A stretch of DNA of 64,000 nt from an uncultured bacterium (GCA_905215155.1 CAJMPJ010000010.1:1-64000); one strand, 5' to 3'. Counted from the stretch's first letter, positions 25,183 to 34,563 are shown. Made by a program: numbers and translations. Notes: generated by a model from the letters alone, not told the origin.

Positions 25183-26013
25183 ATGCCAGAGTATTATGCT
25201 CCAATTCAGCCGCGGTTTTTATTGGAAGGTGATTTTTACAAGGAACGCCGGAATATCTGGGGAATCAAAGAGAGAAGCGAGGTACTGTTTTTTAATTTCA
25301 GGACCCCTAAGAACGGAGAGACAGGGCGGCTGCCTGTATTTCCCGATGGCTGTCTGGATCTGATTCTGAAATGTGACCCTGTCAATCCTGCCTTGTTTAT
25401 TTATGGCAAATTAACAGAATACAAATCAGATGTTTTCGATGAGGACACAGAATATTTCGGGGTACGGTTAATGCCGGATCAGAATTTGAAGGGTCTGACC
25501 TGTACCATGAAGGACTTGCTCAATCAGAACATGCCTTTAAGTAATTACGTGAAGCTAGACGGGGAGCTTCTTCTTAAATTGGCTCAGAAGCCTTCCTTTG
25601 AGGAACGGATAACCTTTTTTCAGGAGAGGATTTCTCCGCTTCTGCCCCTGGAACAGCCCCAGCCGGTTATGATGGTGTGCACCCGGAAGATAATGGAGCA
25701 AAAGGGGAATTTAAACCTTTTGGTATTGTCGGATATCACCGGTTATTCAGACCGGTACATTCGGAAAAAATTCACCGCTGAAATGGGATTGTCACCGAAG
25801 AACTTCTGCAGGATCATACGTTTTCAGAACAGCCTTAACACCTTGCTTACAGGCTTTTATGAAAAAGATAAAATACTGAATGCGGTATATGACAACGGCT
25901 ATTATGACGAGGCCCACTTCATCAACGAATTTCGTCAGTTCACCTCTTTTACACCAGGATTCCTTGTGAAGTCCTGTCTGAATATTCAAACTGCCTCCTG
26001 CCAGAGCCTTTAA
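25183..26013 (+). CDS. AraC-family transcriptional regulator
   Basis: A 276-residue protein whose N-terminal 150 residues contain a DUF6597-like region (PVFPDGCLDLILKCDP, then YFGVRLMPDQ). The C terminus is a two-part AraC helix-turn-helix (ITGYSDRYIRKKFTAEMGLSPKNFCRI, then NGYYDEAHFINEFRQFTSFTPG). The ATG at 25183 is used; a GTG nine bases upstream is possible. It is the last gene of the amidohydrolase/SDR/MoaF cluster and probably controls it, with the N-terminal domain sensing a cluster substrate. Confidence 0.85.
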   Translation: MPEYYAPIQPRFLLEGDFYKERRNIWGIKERSEVLFFNFRTPKNGETGRLPVFPDGCLDLILKCDPVNPALFIYGKLTEYKSDVFDEDTEYFGVRLMPDQNLKGLTCTMKDLLNQNMPLSNYVKLDGELLLKLAQKPSFEERITFFQERISPLLPLEQPQPVMMVCTRKIMEQKGNLNLLVLSDITGYSDRYIRKKFTAEMGLSPKNFCRIIRFQNSLNTLLTGFYEKDKILNAVYDNGYYDEAHFINEFRQFTSFTPGFLVKSCLNIQTASCQSL

Positions 26014-26033
26014 GGTGCATATAACAAGCGGTA

Positions 26034-26068
26034 TAAAAAGCGTCCGGCCCTTCCGGAGGCTTTTTTTA
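26034..26068 (+). terminator. terminator after the AraC gene
   Basis: AGCGTCCGG and CCGGAGGCT form the stem and seven T follow. The same CCTTCCGG loop recurs in the terminator at 44055. Confidence 0.8.
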
Positions 26069-26137
26069 CGTTTACAAATTGGTACGTATTTTACAGGTTT
26101 CCTGTCTGTATAATACACCTGAAGCCAGTGGCCCTGA

Positions 26138-26146
26138 TGATATAAT
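26138..26146 (+). promoter_or_regulatory. extended -10 promoter of the acetate kinase gene
   Basis: TGA-TATAAT is a perfect extended -10 box about 50 bases before the ackA start. There is no good -35 box. Confidence 0.5.
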
Positions 26147-26199
26147 GTTCCTGTCTGAAAGGTATAATCAGGTCTATAAACAAAGCAGGAGGAACGATT

Positions 26200-27393
26200 A
26201 TGTACACATTGGTAATAAACTGCGGAAGCTCTTCCCTTAAATTCCAGTTAATCAACCCGGAATCAGAGGAAGTGATGGCAATCGGACTTTGCGAAAGGAT
26301 CGGAATTGAGGAAAGCAAAGTCACTTACCAGAAGAAGGGCGGAGAAAAGAGCGTGATTCTTGCGCCGATGCCCACACACAAAGAAGCAGTAATCATCATG
26401 CAGAAATTGCTCACCGATGAACCGTCGGGTATTATAAAAAGTTTAAAGGAAGTGGGGGCAGTGGGTCACCGGGTGGCTCATGGCGGAGAGATATTTACTT
26501 CTTCCGCTCTCATTACGGAGGAGACGCTAAAGGCCATTGAAGAATGCTGCGCATTGGCTCCCCTTCATAATCCGGCAAGTCTGACCGGTATCCGGGCGTG
26601 CATGGAGCTTATGCCGGAAACACCCATGGTGGCAGTATTTGATACGGCATTCCACCAGACCATGCCGGAAAGTTCTTATCTCTATGGCCTTCCGTATGAA
26701 TATTATGAGAAATATAAGGTTCGGAAGTATGGATTTCACGGGACCAGCCACAGCTATGTGTCAAAAAGAGCGGCAGAATACTTAAACAGGGACTATGAAG
26801 CCATGAAGATCGTGGTATGCCATCTGGGCAACGGTTCCAGTATATCTGCAGTAAAAAACGGAGCGTCCGTTGATACCAGTATGGGATTTACTCCTTTGGA
26901 AGGACTCTTAATGGGAACCAGAAGCGGAGACGTGGACCCAGGTGCCATGCAGTTTCTTATGAACAAAGAGAACTTAACCATTGATGAAATGCTTGATGTG
27001 CTCAATCGTAAATCGGGGGTTCTTGGAATATCCGGTGTATCCAGTGATTTCAGGGATATCATGAAGGCAGCAGCAGAAGGAAACCACAGAGCACAGGCTG
27101 CCCTTGATACCTTTACCTACCGGGTCGTAAAGTATATTGGGGCTTATGCGGCGGCCATGGGCGGGATTGATGCCATTGTTTTTACCGCAGGTGTAGGGGA
27201 AAATGATGGAGAAATGAGGAAGAAGATCTGCCATCAGCTGGCATTTTTAGGAATTGATGTAAATGATGAGGCGAACGCAAAGAGAGGAAGCGAGCAGTTA
27301 ATCTCCACCGCGGATTCTAAAGTTGCGGTTCTGGTGATTCCTACCAACGAGGAACTTGCCATTGCCAGAGAGACCATTGCTCTTGTGGGGTAA
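26200..27393 (+). CDS. ackA: acetate/propionate kinase
   Basis: A 397-residue kinase of the usual family length. The N-terminal phosphate-binding motif is [13 protein letters not shown], and [10 protein letters not shown] is near residue 91. The catalytic Asp lies in [13 protein letters not shown] near residue 148, HGTSH near residue 180 and GNGSS near 210. Acyl phosphate plus ADP gives acid plus ATP. No phosphotransacetylase gene is adjacent. The nearest acyl-phosphate producer is the PduL gene of the microcompartment 11 kb downstream, so it may complete that pathway (PduW role) as well as general acetate formation. Confidence 0.95.
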   Translation: MYTLVINCGSSSLKFQLINPESEEVMAIGLCERIGIEESKVTYQKKGGEKSVILAPMPTHKEAVIIMQKLLTDEPSGIIKSLKEVGAVGHRVAHGGEIFTSSALITEETLKAIEECCALAPLHNPASLTGIRACMELMPETPMVAVFDTAFHQTMPESSYLYGLPYEYYEKYKVRKYGFHGTSHSYVSKRAAEYLNRDYEAMKIVVCHLGNGSSISAVKNGASVDTSMGFTPLEGLLMGTRSGDVDPGAMQFLMNKENLTIDEMLDVLNRKSGVLGISGVSSDFRDIMKAAAEGNHRAQAALDTFTYRVVKYIGAYAAAMGGIDAIVFTAGVGENDGEMRKKICHQLAFLGIDVNDEANAKRGSEQLISTADSKVAVLVIPTNEELAIARETIALVG

Positions 27394-27474
27394 CTGGTCC
27401 GGCAGATAGGAACGTAAGCCTGTAAAGGGGTTTTAAAAAGGCTTAAAATAAAAAGTAAAAGGAGAGCAAAAGGT

Positions 27475-28362
27475 ATGGATGTTTTTGCTTTAATCGGGGC
27501 GTTTGGCGGAGGAATCATAGGGGCATACATAGGAGCGCTGCCGGCGTTTATTCTTACTGGAGTCATGGCAATTGCGGGGGCGGCAGCGGCCATGGCGGGA
27601 GGAGCGGATGCAACCATCGCTTATGTTGCGTTTGGTTCTTATCTCGGTCCCCATATCGCTTTTGCAGGAGGCGTAGCAGCAGCGGCTTACGCAGGAAAAA
27701 AGAAGATTTTAAAAAGCGGTGCGGACATTTTATCGCCTTTGTACGGCTTGTCAGATCCTGTGACCTTGCTGGTAGGCGGAGGGTTTGGGGTGCTTGGTTT
27801 TGTGATTCACTATTTTGTGAGCAGTGTCCTTCGTTTAAACACCGATCTTCCGGGAATTACCGTTATTATTTCTGCATTGATCGTGCGTTTTGCTTTTGGG
27901 AGCAGCGGCCTGACCGGGAAACCGGAATCGGGAGTAAAAAGGGAATATATAACCCCTGGAAAAGGAATGTTCTGCAATGTACTGCTGGGGGCCGGAATCG
28001 GAACTGGGGCCGGCTTTGTATACCAGGCCATGGTCTCTGGCGGGGTGTCCCAGGCTGCTATAGGAAGCTTTCCGGTTCTCTGTTTTGGAATTGCGGCATT
28101 TTCCCTGATTTTTACCCAGACCGGTTTTGCCGTACCGGCAACCCATCACATTGCCCTTATTTCTGCGTTGGCGGCAGTAACCTCAGGGAATCCGCTTATG
28201 GGAAGTGTGTTTGGCATTCTGGCCGCTTTGTTTGGTGATTTTGCAGGAAAGACCTTTAACAGTTATTGTGATACCCATGTAGACCCTCCTGCATGTACCA
28301 TTTTTATCTTCACCTTTTTGATAAACGTGCTATTTGGAAATGGATTTTTCCTTCCTATATAA
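27475..28362 (+). CDS. unrecognised polytopic membrane protein next to the microcompartment locus
   Basis: A 295-residue hydrophobic protein with roughly eight to ten membrane segments, very rich in Gly and Ala. Stretches such as GAFGGGIIGAYIGALPAF, GAAAAMAGGADATIAYVAFGS and PATHHIALISALAAVTSGNPLMGSVFG repeat in style, as in an ion-coupled carrier or small-molecule permease. It starts after AAAGGAGAGC and follows ackA by 81 bases. I do not recognise its family. Uptake of the microcompartment substrate is a reasonable guess from position. Confidence 0.7.
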   Translation: MDVFALIGAFGGGIIGAYIGALPAFILTGVMAIAGAAAAMAGGADATIAYVAFGSYLGPHIAFAGGVAAAAYAGKKKILKSGADILSPLYGLSDPVTLLVGGGFGVLGFVIHYFVSSVLRLNTDLPGITVIISALIVRFAFGSSGLTGKPESGVKREYITPGKGMFCNVLLGAGIGTGAGFVYQAMVSGGVSQAAIGSFPVLCFGIAAFSLIFTQTGFAVPATHHIALISALAAVTSGNPLMGSVFGILAALFGDFAGKTFNSYCDTHVDPPACTIFIFTFLINVLFGNGFFLPI

Positions 28363-28410
28363 AAACAAGCATGAGCAGTCGTTAAAAACTGTCTCATGCT
28401 TGTTTTTTGT
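28361..28410. terminator. bidirectional terminator between convergent genes
   Basis: AAAAACAAGCATGAGCAGT pairs with ACTGTCTCATGCTTGTTTTTT (one interruption), with A and T runs on the two sides. It serves the membrane-protein gene (+) and the GlcG-like gene (-). Confidence 0.92.
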
Positions 28411-28415
28411 ATTGG

Positions 28416-28877
28416 TTATACCCTGCCGCCGGCAGCGTGTCTGGCTACGGCAATATCCTGCTCGACCGTTCCGCCGGAAACACCCAGCCCGCCGAGGAAA
28501 CGGCCCTTGTATGTTAAGGGGACTCCTCCTCCAAAGATACAGAACTTTCCGGGGTGGGTCTGCTGGAGACCGTAAAGAGGCTGTCCGGGAAGAATGGATT
28601 TGGCTGCCTCCTCGGTAGGGAGGCGAAGTGCGGCAGCAGTATAAGCCTTTGAATGGGAAACGGAGATACTGGCAAGAAGGGAATCATCCATCCGGTGCAT
28701 AGCCACCATGTTCCCGCCGTCATCCACAACGGTAAAAACCATGGAAACCTCAAGGCTACGGGCCATTTCTTCCCCTCTCTCTATTATGGTTAAGGCTTCT
28801 TTTAAAGTCATTCGTTCACTTTTTAGAGCCTGGATCACAGCAGCCGCAATTTCTCCCGTCATATGGGAATCGCTCAT
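28416..28877 (-). CDS. GlcG/HbpS-like (DUF336) protein
   Basis: A 153-residue GlcG/HbpS/PduO-C-like protein. Conserved features are the AxxxG helix (ALTIIERGEEMARSL), VVDDGGNMVAMHRMDDS near residue 50, SHSKAYTAAALRLPT near 75 and GGGVPLTYKGRFLGGLGVSGG near 115. Relatives bind heme or corrinoids or form the C-terminal domain of PduO, and are common at microcompartment loci. It is divergent from the glycyl radical enzyme gene 270 bases away, so the two may share regulation. No cobalamin enzyme is encoded here, so a B12 role is unlikely. Confidence 0.82.
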   Translation of the reverse strand: MSDSHMTGEIAAAVIQALKSERMTLKEALTIIERGEEMARSLEVSMVFTVVDDGGNMVAMHRMDDSLLASISVSHSKAYTAAALRLPTEEAAKSILPGQPLYGLQQTHPGKFCIFGGGVPLTYKGRFLGGLGVSGGTVEQDIAVARHAAGGRV

Positions 28878-29147
28878 AGAAATACCTCCTCACAGAAATT
28901 TTAATCGTTTTAAGTCCATTATAAGGGGGAAGTTCCTTGGGTTCAATCACAGTACAATCCGAAAAAATGGACGATCCAATACAGATAAAATCCATAAATG
29001 AAATTTCAGGCACAATAGAAAAGATTTAAGAAGTCTGGATTGTACATTTTTTATGCTTTAATAATATTTCATCATTTGTCCCCGGATGAGATATGATGTG
29101 GATAGAGGAATCATCCAAAAACTTATGATGTAAAAGGAGGATATTTT

Positions 29148-31670
29148 ATGCTTGCAAAAGGGTTTACAGAACCAACGGAGCGTGTAAAAAGGCTGAAAAG
29201 GGCAATTGTGGAAGCTGTTCCATATGTGGAATCGGAAAGAGCAGTCCTGGTAACGGAATCTTATAAAGAAACAGAAGGGCTTTCCCCTATTATGAGACGG
29301 GCCAAGGCCGCGGAGAAGATTTTTAAGAATCTTCCTGTTACCATTCGTGAGGACGAACTGATTGTAGGTGCCATCACAAAGAATATCCGCTCAACGGAGA
29401 TCTGTCCGGAGTTTTCTTATGAATGGGTGGAAAAAGAGTTTGAGACAATGGGAACCAGAATGGCAGACCCATTCCAGATCCCCAAAGAGACCGCTTCCGA
29501 ATTAAAAGAAGCATTCCGCTACTGGGAAGGCAAAACTACCAGTGCGCTGGCAGAATCTTATATGTCCCAGGAAACAAAGGATTGCATCAGCAACGGCGTC
29601 TTTACCGTAGGAAACTATTTTTATGGCGGTGTAGGCCATGTGTGCGTGGATTACGGCAAAGTGTTAAAAATCGGATTTACAGGAATTATCCGTCAGGTAA
29701 TGGAGGCAATGGCAAAGCTTGATACCTCAGATCCTGAATATATCAAAAAGAAAAATTTTTATGAAGCTCTCATTATTACCTATACAGCTGCCATTCAATT
29801 TGCACATCGTTATGCAGCCAAAGCCAGAGAAATGGCAGCGGTTTGTCCGGATGCAAAGAGAAAAGCAGAGCTGCTTCAAATCGCTGCCAACTGTGACCGG
29901 GTTCCGGAACAAGGAGCGACTAATTTTTATGAAGCCTGCCAGTCCTTCTGGTTCGTGCAGATTCTTCTTCAGATTGAAGCCAACGGCCATTCCATTTCTC
30001 CGGGACGTTTTGACCAGTACATGAACCCCTACTTATCCATGGATCAGAGCATATCCCATGAATTTGCACAGGAACTAATTGACTGTATCTGGGTCAAATT
30101 AAACGATGTAAATAAGACCAGAGACGAGGTATCCGCTCAGGCGTTTGCCGGATATGCAGTATTCCAGAACTTAATTGTAGGCGGACAGACCGAAGACGGG
30201 CTGGATGCGACCAATGAAATGTCCTATATGTGCATGGAGGCAGTTGCCCATGTAAAACTTCCTGCACCTTCCTTCTCCATAAGGGTTCATCAGAATACAC
30301 CGGACGAATTTCTTTACCGTGCCTGTGAACTCACCCGCTTAGGTCTTGGAGTTCCGGCTATGTATAACGATGAAGTGATCATTCCTGCACTCTGTAACCG
30401 GGGAGTCTCTTTAGCAGATGCAAGAAATTACTGCATTATCGGCTGTGTGGAACCTCAGTGCCCTCACAAAACAGAAGGCTGGCATGATGCGGCATTCTTT
30501 AACATTGCAAAGGTCCTGGAAATTACGCTACATAACGGAAAGGTAGGAGATAAGCAGTTAGGTCCGGTTACCGGAGATATCACTTCCTTCACCAGTCTGG
30601 AAGAGCTTTTTGAAGCATATAAAAAGCAGATGGAGTACTTTGTTTACCATCTGGCGGAAGCAGATAACTGTGTGGATTTTGCCCACGCGGAACGAGCACC
30701 TCTTCCATTCTTATCCGCGCTGGTGGATGATTGCATCGGCCGTGGAAAGAGTGTACAGGAAGGCGGAGCCATCTATAACTTCACAGGTCCTCAGGCCTTT
30801 GGTGTGGCGGATGCAGGAGATTCTCTCTGTGCCATCAAAAAACACGTTTTTGAGAACAAAGAGATTACAATGGAGCAGTTAAAGGAAGCACTTGATCATA
30901 ACTTTGGATATGACTGTGAACAGGCTGAGACTGCATCGGAAGACACAGAGGAAGCCAGAATTTATGAAGCGGTAAAGAGGATTTTAAGCAATAACGGTTC
31001 CATCAACCTGGCCGATCTTCAGGCCCAGTTAAGCAAGCCGGCAAAAGAGGCAAAAGGCAGCAGGGAAGACTATGCACAGATTAAGCGTATCCTTGAGAAC
31101 ACGCCCTGGTATGGAAATGACGAGGACGAAGTGGATATGATTGCAAGACGCTGCGGACAGATTTATTCCTATGAAGTGGAAAAGTATAAAAATCCAAGAG
31201 GGGGCCAGTTCCAGGCAGGCTGCTATCCGGTATCTGCCAATGTATTATTCGGCAAGGACGTAGGCGCTCTTCCTGACGGCAGACTGGCAAAGAAACCGTT
31301 GGCAGACGGGGTATCCCCAAGACAGGGAAAGGATACCAATGGTCCTACCGCTGCAGCCATGTCTGTAGCAAAACTGGATCATGCAAACTATTCAAACGGA
31401 ACCTTATATAACCAGAAGTTCCTGCCGTCCGCACTTGCAGGAGATGATGGACTGAAGCATTTTGCTTCCATTGTACGTTCCTACTTTGACCATAAGGGAA
31501 TGCACGTACAGTTTAACGTAATTGACCGGGAGACACTTCTTGCCGCACAGGCAGACCCGGAACAGCATAAGGATCTGGTGGTACGTGTAGCTGGATACAG
31601 TGCCCAGTTTACCGTTCTTGCAAAAGAAGTCCAGGACGATATCATAAGCCGTACCGAACAGACCCTCTAA
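29148..31670 (+). CDS. glycyl radical diol dehydratase (glycerol/1,2-propanediol type), microcompartment-associated
   Basis: An 840-residue glycyl radical enzyme. His164, His281 and Ser282 (NGHS), Cys433 with Glu435 (GCVEP) and Asp447 (WHD) fall at the same residue numbers as the active site of the B12-independent glycerol dehydratase of Clostridium butyricum. The radical Gly816 lies in RVAGYSA. The position 13 residues after the Cys is His, not the Thr expected for choline lyase CutC. It probably converts 1,2-propanediol to propanal or glycerol to 3-hydroxypropanal inside the microcompartment. A strong AAAGGAGG precedes the ATG. The upstream gap (28878-29147) has only weak promoter-like boxes. 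Which diol is used remains unknown. Confidence 0.88.
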   Translation: MLAKGFTEPTERVKRLKRAIVEAVPYVESERAVLVTESYKETEGLSPIMRRAKAAEKIFKNLPVTIREDELIVGAITKNIRSTEICPEFSYEWVEKEFETMGTRMADPFQIPKETASELKEAFRYWEGKTTSALAESYMSQETKDCISNGVFTVGNYFYGGVGHVCVDYGKVLKIGFTGIIRQVMEAMAKLDTSDPEYIKKKNFYEALIITYTAAIQFAHRYAAKAREMAAVCPDAKRKAELLQIAANCDRVPEQGATNFYEACQSFWFVQILLQIEANGHSISPGRFDQYMNPYLSMDQSISHEFAQELIDCIWVKLNDVNKTRDEVSAQAFAGYAVFQNLIVGGQTEDGLDATNEMSYMCMEAVAHVKLPAPSFSIRVHQNTPDEFLYRACELTRLGLGVPAMYNDEVIIPALCNRGVSLADARNYCIIGCVEPQCPHKTEGWHDAAFFNIAKVLEITLHNGKVGDKQLGPVTGDITSFTSLEELFEAYKKQMEYFVYHLAEADNCVDFAHAERAPLPFLSALVDDCIGRGKSVQEGGAIYNFTGPQAFGVADAGDSLCAIKKHVFENKEITMEQLKEALDHNFGYDCEQAETASEDTEEARIYEAVKRILSNNGSINLADLQAQLSKPAKEAKGSREDYAQIKRILENTPWYGNDEDEVDMIARRCGQIYSYEVEKYKNPRGGQFQAGCYPVSANVLFGKDVGALPDGRLAKKPLADGVSPRQGKDTNGPTAAAMSVAKLDHANYSNGTLYNQKFLPSALAGDDGLKHFASIVRSYFDHKGMHVQFNVIDRETLLAAQADPEQHKDLVVRVAGYSAQFTVLAKEVQDDIISRTEQTL

Positions 31671-31703
31671 AGGGGACCGGCAAAGAAAAAGAAGGGAGTC
31701 GGC

Positions 31704-32621
31704 ATGGATTCGATCAATTATAATCTGACGGGAACCGTATTTGATATACAGCGGTTTTCCCTGCACGATGGTCCGGGAATCCGTACAATCGTATTTTTAA
31801 AGGGTTGTCCTCTCTCCTGCCAGTGGTGCAGCAATCCGGAATCCCAGAGTATAAACCCAGTAATGATGTATAAAAAAAGTGAGTGTATTCACTGCGGACG
31901 CTGTATCAAAGTCTGTAAGGTGAAAGCCATCAGCCCGGAGAATGAAACCTGGATTGACAGAGATAAGTGTACCGGATGCGGAGAGTGCGCCAATGCATGT
32001 CCGGCAGGTGCCCTGGTATCAAAGGGAAAGACCATGTCTGTCCAGCAGGTAGTACGGGAGTTAAAAAAAGATGCCACGACTTACCGCCGTTCCGGAGGGG
32101 GGATCACCCTTTCCGGAGGGGAGCCGCTGGTGCAGTATCAGTTTGCCTCAGAGCTTTTAAAAGCCAGTAAGAGTCAAGGCTGGAATACTGCCATAGAAAC
32201 CGCTGGGATCGGAAGTGCCGAAGCGGTGGAAACCGTCATTCCCTATGTGGACACCGTCCTGTTGGACATTAAGCACATGGACAAAGAGAAGCACAAACGG
32301 TTTACCGGAGCCTCCAATGAGGTGGTTTTGCAGAATGCTCCCCGTATAAGCCAGATATCGGATACCGTCATCCGCGTCCCGGTGATTCCCAGCTTTAATT
32401 ATTCGCCGGAGGAGATTCTGGCGATTGCAGAATTTGCAAAAACATTGACAGGAATAAGAACCATACACCTTCTCCCCTATCATACATTTGGAGAAAACAA
32501 ATATGGACTCATGGGGAAGGATTACGGACTGAAGCATATAAAACCCTTAAACCCGGAGGACCTAAACGCGTGCAAAGAAGTAGTGGAACGCTGTGGGTTC
32601 CGGTGTGTGATCGGTGGTTAG
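31704..32621 (+). CDS. glycyl radical enzyme activase, radical SAM
   Basis: A 305-residue activating enzyme that uses S-adenosylmethionine and a [4Fe-4S] cluster to make the Gly radical on the dehydratase. The radical-SAM triad is CPLSCQWC near residue 35. An inserted ferredoxin region supplies two further clusters (CIHCGRCIKVC near 58, CTGCGECANACP near 92), as in dehydratase and choline-lyase activases but not in PFL activase. The SAM-binding GGEPL motif is near 133. It follows the dehydratase by 33 bases and is surely co-transcribed with it. Confidence 0.94.
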   Translation: MDSINYNLTGTVFDIQRFSLHDGPGIRTIVFLKGCPLSCQWCSNPESQSINPVMMYKKSECIHCGRCIKVCKVKAISPENETWIDRDKCTGCGECANACPAGALVSKGKTMSVQQVVRELKKDATTYRRSGGGITLSGGEPLVQYQFASELLKASKSQGWNTAIETAGIGSAEAVETVIPYVDTVLLDIKHMDKEKHKRFTGASNEVVLQNAPRISQISDTVIRVPVIPSFNYSPEEILAIAEFAKTLTGIRTIHLLPYHTFGENKYGLMGKDYGLKHIKPLNPEDLNACKEVVERCGFRCVIGG

Positions 32622-32647
32622 AGTGATTTGAGAATGGAGGAAAAGGA

Positions 32648-33445
32648 ATGGATCAGCAGTTAATTGAAAAAGTAATGAAACAGGTCTCGGATGAACTGGG
32701 AATAAAGCCGGAAGTCCAGAAAGAGACGGTAAAAGCAGAAACAGCACGTCCGGCCGCCGGAATCGGGCTGACTGAATTTGTAGGAACCTCCGTTGGCGAT
32801 ACCATAGGGCTTGTGATTGCCAGTGTGGACCCAATGCTTGCCGATGCCATGAAGCTGGGAAAATACCGTTCCATCGGAATCATCGGCGGCAGAGTTGGAG
32901 CAGGTCCGCAGATATGGGCCGTAGATGAGGCAGTAAAAGCGACCAACACGGAAATTATTTCCGTAGAGCTTCCCAGAGATACCAAAGGCGGAGCCGGTCA
33001 CGGAAGTTTGATTTATATCGGTGCAGAGGATGTATCCGATGCCAGAAGGGCGGTAGAGATCGCACTTTCCGTCCTGCCAAAATACTTTGGTGATGTTTAT
33101 TCCAACGATGCCGGTCATCTGGAGTTCCAGTATACGGCAAGAGCCAGCTATTGTCTGGAAAAAGCACTGGGAGCACCGGTAGGCAAAGCGTTTGGAATGA
33201 CCTGTGCCGGCCCGGCAGCCATTGGAACCGTTCTTGCGGATATCGCAGTAAAGGCAGCCAATGTTGAAGTGGTAGGATACAGTTCCCCAGCTTCAGGCAC
33301 CAGCTATTCCAATGAAGTAATATTTACCTTTACCGGAGATTCCGGTGCGGTAAGGCAGGCAGTGCGTGCCGCAATAGAAGCAGGGAAGAAGATGCTTGGA
33401 GCAATGGGAGGAGAAGCAAAGTCTTCCCAGCCCCCCTATATTTGA
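32648..33445 (+). CDS. pduB: tandem BMC-T shell protein (PduB-like)
   Basis: A 265-residue shell protein with two BMC domains, forming a pseudohexameric trimer. The first domain begins GTSVGDTIGLVIASVDPML near residue 45. The second begins FGMTCAGPAAIGTVLADIAVKAANVEVVGY near 180. The N-terminal 30 residues form a predicted amphipathic helix and an acidic linker (QQLIEKVMKQVSDELG), as in PduB, where such an extension helps tie shell to core. It follows the activase by 26 bases with a strong GGAGG site. Confidence 0.9.
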   Translation: MDQQLIEKVMKQVSDELGIKPEVQKETVKAETARPAAGIGLTEFVGTSVGDTIGLVIASVDPMLADAMKLGKYRSIGIIGGRVGAGPQIWAVDEAVKATNTEIISVELPRDTKGGAGHGSLIYIGAEDVSDARRAVEIALSVLPKYFGDVYSNDAGHLEFQYTARASYCLEKALGAPVGKAFGMTCAGPAAIGTVLADIAVKAANVEVVGYSSPASGTSYSNEVIFTFTGDSGAVRQAVRAAIEAGKKMLGAMGGEAKSSQPPYI

Positions 33446-33491
33446 TAAGAAACCCGGAGAGAAAACGAAGGAAACATAAGGAGGATTCACA

Positions 33492-33770
33492 ATGAGCGCA
33501 GATGCATTAGGTATGGTAGAGACAAAAGGATTAATCGGAGCAATCGAGGCAGCAGATGCCATGGTAAAATCAGCAAATGTAACACTGGTTGGATATGAGA
33601 AAATCGGTTCCGGGCTTGTAACTGTTATGGTGAGAGGAGATGTGGGAGCCGTGAAAGCAGCCACCGATGCCGGTGCATCTTCTGCAGCAGCCGTTGGAGA
33701 ACTTATTTCAACCCATGTCATTCCACGTCCCCATTCAGATGTGGAAAAGGTAATTCCCAATCTTCTGTAA
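33492..33770 (+). CDS. pduA: BMC-H shell protein (PduA-like), first copy
   Basis: A 92-residue single-domain hexameric shell protein. It reads [16 protein letters not shown] at its start ([20 protein letters not shown]). The pore loop is [24 protein letters not shown] near residue 33, the Gly-Ser-Gly pore typical of PduA-type aldehyde- and diol-permeable hexamers. It is nearly identical to the copy at 38001, which may have arisen by duplication. It probably makes up the bulk of the facets. Confidence 0.95.
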   Translation: MSADALGMVETKGLIGAIEAADAMVKSANVTLVGYEKIGSGLVTVMVRGDVGAVKAATDAGASSAAAVGELISTHVIPRPHSDVEKVIPNLL

Positions 33771-33821
33771 TTGGGGCGATGGGACTTTGACCGTCCTATG
33801 ACTTAAAATGAGGTGGATGAA

Positions 33822-34559
33822 TTGAAGATCAGTGAAGAACAGCTCAGGCAGTTGGTATGGAAGATATTAAAAAAGCTGGAAGAAGAGAGCAAAAAAGAAA
33901 AAAAACTGCTGTATATGGTCTGCACCTCAGCCTGGGATGAAAGGTATGAAACGTTTCTGGAAGAGCTGCAGCTGTCGGGGCAATACCGTGTCTGTCCTGT
34001 CATTCCCGATGAATGGCAGGAATCGGGCCTGGAATCCCGTTTGAAAGGCTTTCCTTCCTGTACCGGAATCCGCTGTTATTCCCAGGGAATACCAAAAAAT
34101 TTAGAAGAAGCAGTTACCGCTTTTCCAGTAGTTTCCACCGAGGCGGTCGTGAAGACTGCTCTGTGCATACAGGATACATTTGAGACTTCCTGGGTGGCGG
34201 CCTGTTTTCGGGAGGGGAGCCGGGTTCTGTTTATGCAGACCGGACTCACCCCTTTTTCCGGAAAGGAACAGCCGGCCTATCAGGACCAGATCTTGTCTTA
34301 TTACAGAAAAATCCTGGAATATGGAGTAGAAATCTGTTCCTGCAAGGAGTTGTGCAGTCCCGTTACGGCCGTTATTCCGGATAAAAAAACGGAAGTATGT
34401 GCAGCTGGCCCAAAACGGGTCATAACAGCATCAACTGTAGAGCAGTATGCATCAGACGGGGTTCTCACTGTGCGCCAGGGGGACATTATTACAGATATGG
34501 CAAAAGACAGGGCAAGGGTGTTAAACATTGCCTTGCAGGAAACAAAAGTTGTGAGGTGA
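33822..34559 (+). CDS. PduM-like microcompartment protein
   Basis: About 245 residues. The N-terminal 25 residues form an amphipathic, strongly charged helix (EEQLRQLVWKILKKLEEESK) like an encapsulation peptide. The middle has no motif I recognise, and the C terminus (VITASTVEQYASDGV, then IITDMAKDRARVLNI) resembles PduM/EutQ-neighbour proteins whose ends share a T-x-x-A-x-D/E-x-A signature. A TTG start at 33822 follows GAGGTGG; a GTG nine bases earlier would lengthen it by three residues. PduM is a structural protein of unclear mechanism. Similarity here is weak, so the call is tentative. Confidence 0.55.
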   Translation: MKISEEQLRQLVWKILKKLEEESKKEKKLLYMVCTSAWDERYETFLEELQLSGQYRVCPVIPDEWQESGLESRLKGFPSCTGIRCYSQGIPKNLEEAVTAFPVVSTEAVVKTALCIQDTFETSWVAACFREGSRVLFMQTGLTPFSGKEQPAYQDQILSYYRKILEYGVEICSCKELCSPVTAVIPDKKTEVCAAGPKRVITASTVEQYASDGVLTVRQGDIITDMAKDRARVLNIALQETKVVR

Positions 34560-34563
34560 TGAA

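Noticed and set aside
29148-31670. Glycyl radical enzyme as choline trimethylamine-lyase CutC
   Set aside because: The His at thirteen residues after the catalytic Cys, followed by Asp, fits glycerol/diol dehydratase. CutC has Thr there. No choline-uptake or CutC-specific neighbours were seen.
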